Translations under genes and position numbers: made by a program
Notes under the pieces: generated by a model
What the model was told of the DNA's origin: nothing
The model's input: the letters and a program-made list of their open reading frames with translations, nothing else
The model's database searches: none
Assembly: GCA_905215115.1 (NCBI GenBank)
Contig: CAJMOP010000006.1
Location: 1 to 40,852 of the forward strand
Source of the DNA: an uncultured bacterium
GTDB taxonomy: Bacteria; Actinomycetota; Coriobacteriia; Coriobacteriales; Coriobacteriaceae
Direction of reading: 5' to 3'
DNA length: 40,852 nt
In this document: piece after piece, positions 39,203 through 40,852 of the stretch
Layout: each line of letters starts with the position of its first letter
Numbering within the stretch: the first letter of the stretch is position 1

Positions 39203-40555
39203 ATGTCTGACGACTTTTACACCATGGTCGATTCCGGAGACCCGGCACCCGACAACGAGCACATCACCGGCGTGCGCGAAGAGCGTGAGAAAGGCGAGCA
39301 GACGACCACGCAGGCGCCAAAAGCCATGTACGCCGCGCGCATCGCCGTCTATGACGACATGCTGTCGACACCGCGTGTGATCGTCATTGAGCCGCAAGAT
39401 GTCCGCACGTATTTGGAAGAGACGACCAACACCGTCTACCAGTGTATGAAAGAGCAAGGTGGCCACATCTCGCTCATGGTCATCCGCGAGATTGTCGAAA
39501 ACTTTATCCACGCACACTTTGCCGAGCCCATCATCTCGATTCTGGACGGCGGAGACACCATCCGCTTTGCTGATCAAGGACCCGGCATCGACGACAAGGA
39601 GCGCGCTTTCGACTTTGGCGTTACCAGCGCAAACAGCAAGATGAAGCGCTATATCCGTGGAACCGGAGCAGGGTTTCCCATGGTGCAGGAGTATTTGGAA
39701 AACGCCGGCGGGGCCGTGTCCATCGAGGACAACATGGGCAACGGCACCGTGGTTACGGTAAGCCTGGACCCTAAACGCGTGCAGGAAATCGAACGCGCCG
39801 GCGGGCGCGGTGCTGCCGTGCGGCCCGAGACGGAGCAGCCCGCATATCCCCTGCCGGGAGCTTTTGCGCAGCAGCCCATGGCAACGCAACAGATGCAGCC
39901 CCGCGTGGGACAGATGCAGCAGCCCGGAATGCTTCCTACACAAGAGCCCCAGGCGGCGTCGATGTCGATGCCGCCAAACGTGCCACAGGCCATGCCGCTG
40001 GCGGATCAGGATACAGCAGCAATGCAGCAGGCGACGGGGGCACCGGGTAGCCAGCAAATGGGCTATCAGCCGTACCAACAGGGATATCCATATCAGCAGA
40101 TGCAGCCACTGGGGTATGGCCAGCAGTTCCCGCAGCAGTACCAGCAGGGATATCAGCAGCCGTACCAGCAGATGCCGCAGCAGCAGTACAACCCCTGGGC
40201 CCAGCAGATGCCTCCGCAGCCTTACCAACAGTGGCCTCAAAGTTTTCAACAGCAAATGCCGCCGATGCAGAGTTCTCAACAACCAGCAGCTCAAATGATG
40301 TATCCTAATGCAGCAAATCAGTATGCGCAGCCACAACCGGACGTGTTCGTAAGCGATCGCGGCAACGCCGCGCTGGGCTATCTGGCGCAAAATCAAGCGT
40401 GCGGTGCTACCGATCTGGCGAGGGCGTTTGGAAACTCGGCCCCCACTTGGTCACGCACGCTCAATGACTTGGCGCAGGCCGGCTTGGTCATCAAGCATGG
40501 CCAGAAATACCATCTGACCGAACTCGGCGCCGCTCGCGTGCGAGCTCAGAGCTAA
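39203..40555 (+). CDS. GHKL ATPase with Q/P-rich linker and C-terminal winged helix, in the dnaA operon
   Basis: A 450-residue protein I do not recognise as a named family. Residues 85-190 form a GHKL ATPase like those of anti-sigma factors and histidine kinases: N-box EIVENF (Glu96, Asn100), G1 ADQGPGID (Asp124) and G2 GTGAGFPMVQEY (153-164), then NGTVVTVSL. There is no phosphoacceptor histidine domain, transmembrane helix or receiver, so it is not an ordinary kinase. Residues about 213-378 are low-complexity, rich in Gln, Pro, Tyr and Met (prion-like). Residues 388-448 form a winged helix (CGATDLARAFGNSAPTWSRTLNDLAQAGLVI). It sits between the candidate origin and dnaA, 15 bp before dnaA, so it is probably co-transcribed and may regulate replication initiation or dnaA expression. 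The ribosome site is weak. Confidence 0.82.
   Translation: MSDDFYTMVDSGDPAPDNEHITGVREEREKGEQTTTQAPKAMYAARIAVYDDMLSTPRVIVIEPQDVRTYLEETTNTVYQCMKEQGGHISLMVIREIVENFIHAHFAEPIISILDGGDTIRFADQGPGIDDKERAFDFGVTSANSKMKRYIRGTGAGFPMVQEYLENAGGAVSIEDNMGNGTVVTVSLDPKRVQEIERAGGRGAAVRPETEQPAYPLPGAFAQQPMATQQMQPRVGQMQQPGMLPTQEPQAASMSMPPNVPQAMPLADQDTAAMQQATGAPGSQQMGYQPYQQGYPYQQMQPLGYGQQFPQQYQQGYQQPYQQMPQQQYNPWAQQMPPQPYQQWPQSFQQQMPPMQSSQQPAAQMMYPNAANQYAQPQPDVFVSDRGNAALGYLAQNQACGATDLARAFGNSAPTWSRTLNDLAQAGLVIKHGQKYHLTELGAARVRAQS
40243..40281 (+). promoter_or_regulatory. DnaA-box-like repeats inside the GHKL gene
   Basis: TTTTCAACA (40243-40251) and TTCTCAACA (40273-40281) start 30 bp apart and repeat the boxes seen in the intergenic region. 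They lie in codons for Ser-Phe-Gln-Gln and Ser-Ser-Gln-Gln in the Q-rich linker, so codon repetition could explain them. Confidence 0.3.
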
Positions 40556-40570
40556 AGAACGGGAGAGATA

Positions 40571-40852
40571 GTGGACGAGGAAGCAAGCATCATCCTGGGG
40601 GATGCCATCGCCTTTTGCCAGCGCGACGGCCAAGATGCACGCCTCATCAACATGCTGGGGCAATCGCGCGCCATAAGCCTAACCGAAGATACGCTCACGA
40701 TCGAGGCCCCCTCGCGCTTTGCCATCGCGCAGCTCAAAAAGCATCAGCCGACCATTGAGGCCTATCTGGAAGAAATCGCCTTTGCGCCGATCGCGCTCGA
40801 TATCGCGGCACCGCAAGGCGCAACGGCCGAATCCGCTGCCGCGACGGCGCCC
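40571..40852 (+). CDS. dnaA: Chromosomal replication initiator protein DnaA, N-terminal part
   Basis: Only 94 codons are present; the gene runs off the right edge. The translation (VDEEASIILGDAIAFCQRDG at the start, then SFAIAQ-like SRFAIAQLKKHQPTIEAYLEE) fits DnaA domain I, the N-terminal region that binds the helicase or its loaders, followed by an Ala-rich linker domain. The AAA+ and DNA-binding domains lie outside the window. The start is GTG with GGGAGA six bases upstream. It follows the GHKL gene by 15 bp. Identity rests on the N-terminal pattern plus the position next to rpmH, rnpA and parAB, so it is strong but not complete. Confidence 0.85.
   Translation, partial: MDEEASIILGDAIAFCQRDGQDARLINMLGQSRAISLTEDTLTIEAPSRFAIAQLKKHQPTIEAYLEEIAFAPIALDIAAPQGATAESAAATAP

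Noticed and set aside
39113..40396. Minus-strand open frame of 427 codons opposite the GHKL gene
   Set aside because: Its Leu/Arg/His-rich translation is the complement of the Q-rich linker repeats.
39203..40555. Calling the GHKL gene a histidine kinase
   Set aside because: It lacks a dimerisation/phosphoacceptor histidine domain, a sensor and a membrane segment; only the ATPase fold is shared.
1..40852. CRISPR arrays, insertion sequences or integrase genes
   Set aside because: No regularly spaced repeats, transposase or integrase motifs were found on either strand.

Overview
The window looks like an actinobacterial chromosome near its replication origin, most likely Collinsella or a close coriobacterial relative. 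That placement is inferred from the protein style, the GC-rich coding bias, the order rpmH-rnpA-yidD-yidC-jag-rsmG-parA-parB, and coriobacterial-style genes (TSCPD protein, tandem WYL regulators, LPXTG adhesin). It was not tested by any search. dnaA begins at 40571 and runs off the right edge. Most genes to its left lie on the minus strand, co-oriented with a leftward fork. The plus-strand exceptions are the ATP-binding regulator, the restriction-modification genes, the adhesin, the WYL pair and rlmN.

Layout. 1-1.73 kb: a TraX-family membrane protein between two copies of a 35-bp repeat that resembles a tRNA T-arm, next to tRNA-Lys(TTT), a second partial copy of that tRNA's 3' end and a run of small hairpins. 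1.75-12.9 kb: mostly ordinary minus-strand genes, comprising an M29 aminopeptidase, a small membrane protein, purC, a two-component system, a Tat lipoprotein with a TSCPD protein, a solute-binding protein translationally coupled to a diguanylate cyclase, and purB. 12.9-19.3 kb: an accessory island between purB and tRNA-Gly(CCC). It holds an AlbA_2/Schlafen-type ATP-binding regulator with repeated operator-like sites, then a probable RHH regulator, a nuclease-methyltransferase fusion and a specificity subunit, then a tRNA-like remnant. 19.5-23.0 kb: a 1143-residue LPXTG adhesin with a probable thioester domain. 23.0-26.5 kb: a small membrane protein and an M28-like protein split by a very long acidic insertion. 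26.7-33.6 kb: tandem WYL regulators convergent with a DinG-type exonuclease-helicase, ddl and rlmN.

33.6-40.85 kb is the origin region. It contains three perfect parS sites, parA, parB, a YtxH-like protein, rsmG, and the minus-strand run rpmH-rnpA-yidD-yidC-jag. Between rpmH and dnaA lie a candidate oriC (a cluster of TTTTCAACA-like boxes) and an unusual gene. It encodes a GHKL ATPase domain, a Q/P/Y/M-rich low-complexity linker and a winged helix, and it ends 15 bp before dnaA, so the two are probably co-transcribed. I consider this gene the best candidate for an undescribed system in the window. Next in interest are the five-site operator array at 13.0-13.25 kb and the nuclease-methylase/specificity pair that lacks a separate HsdR.
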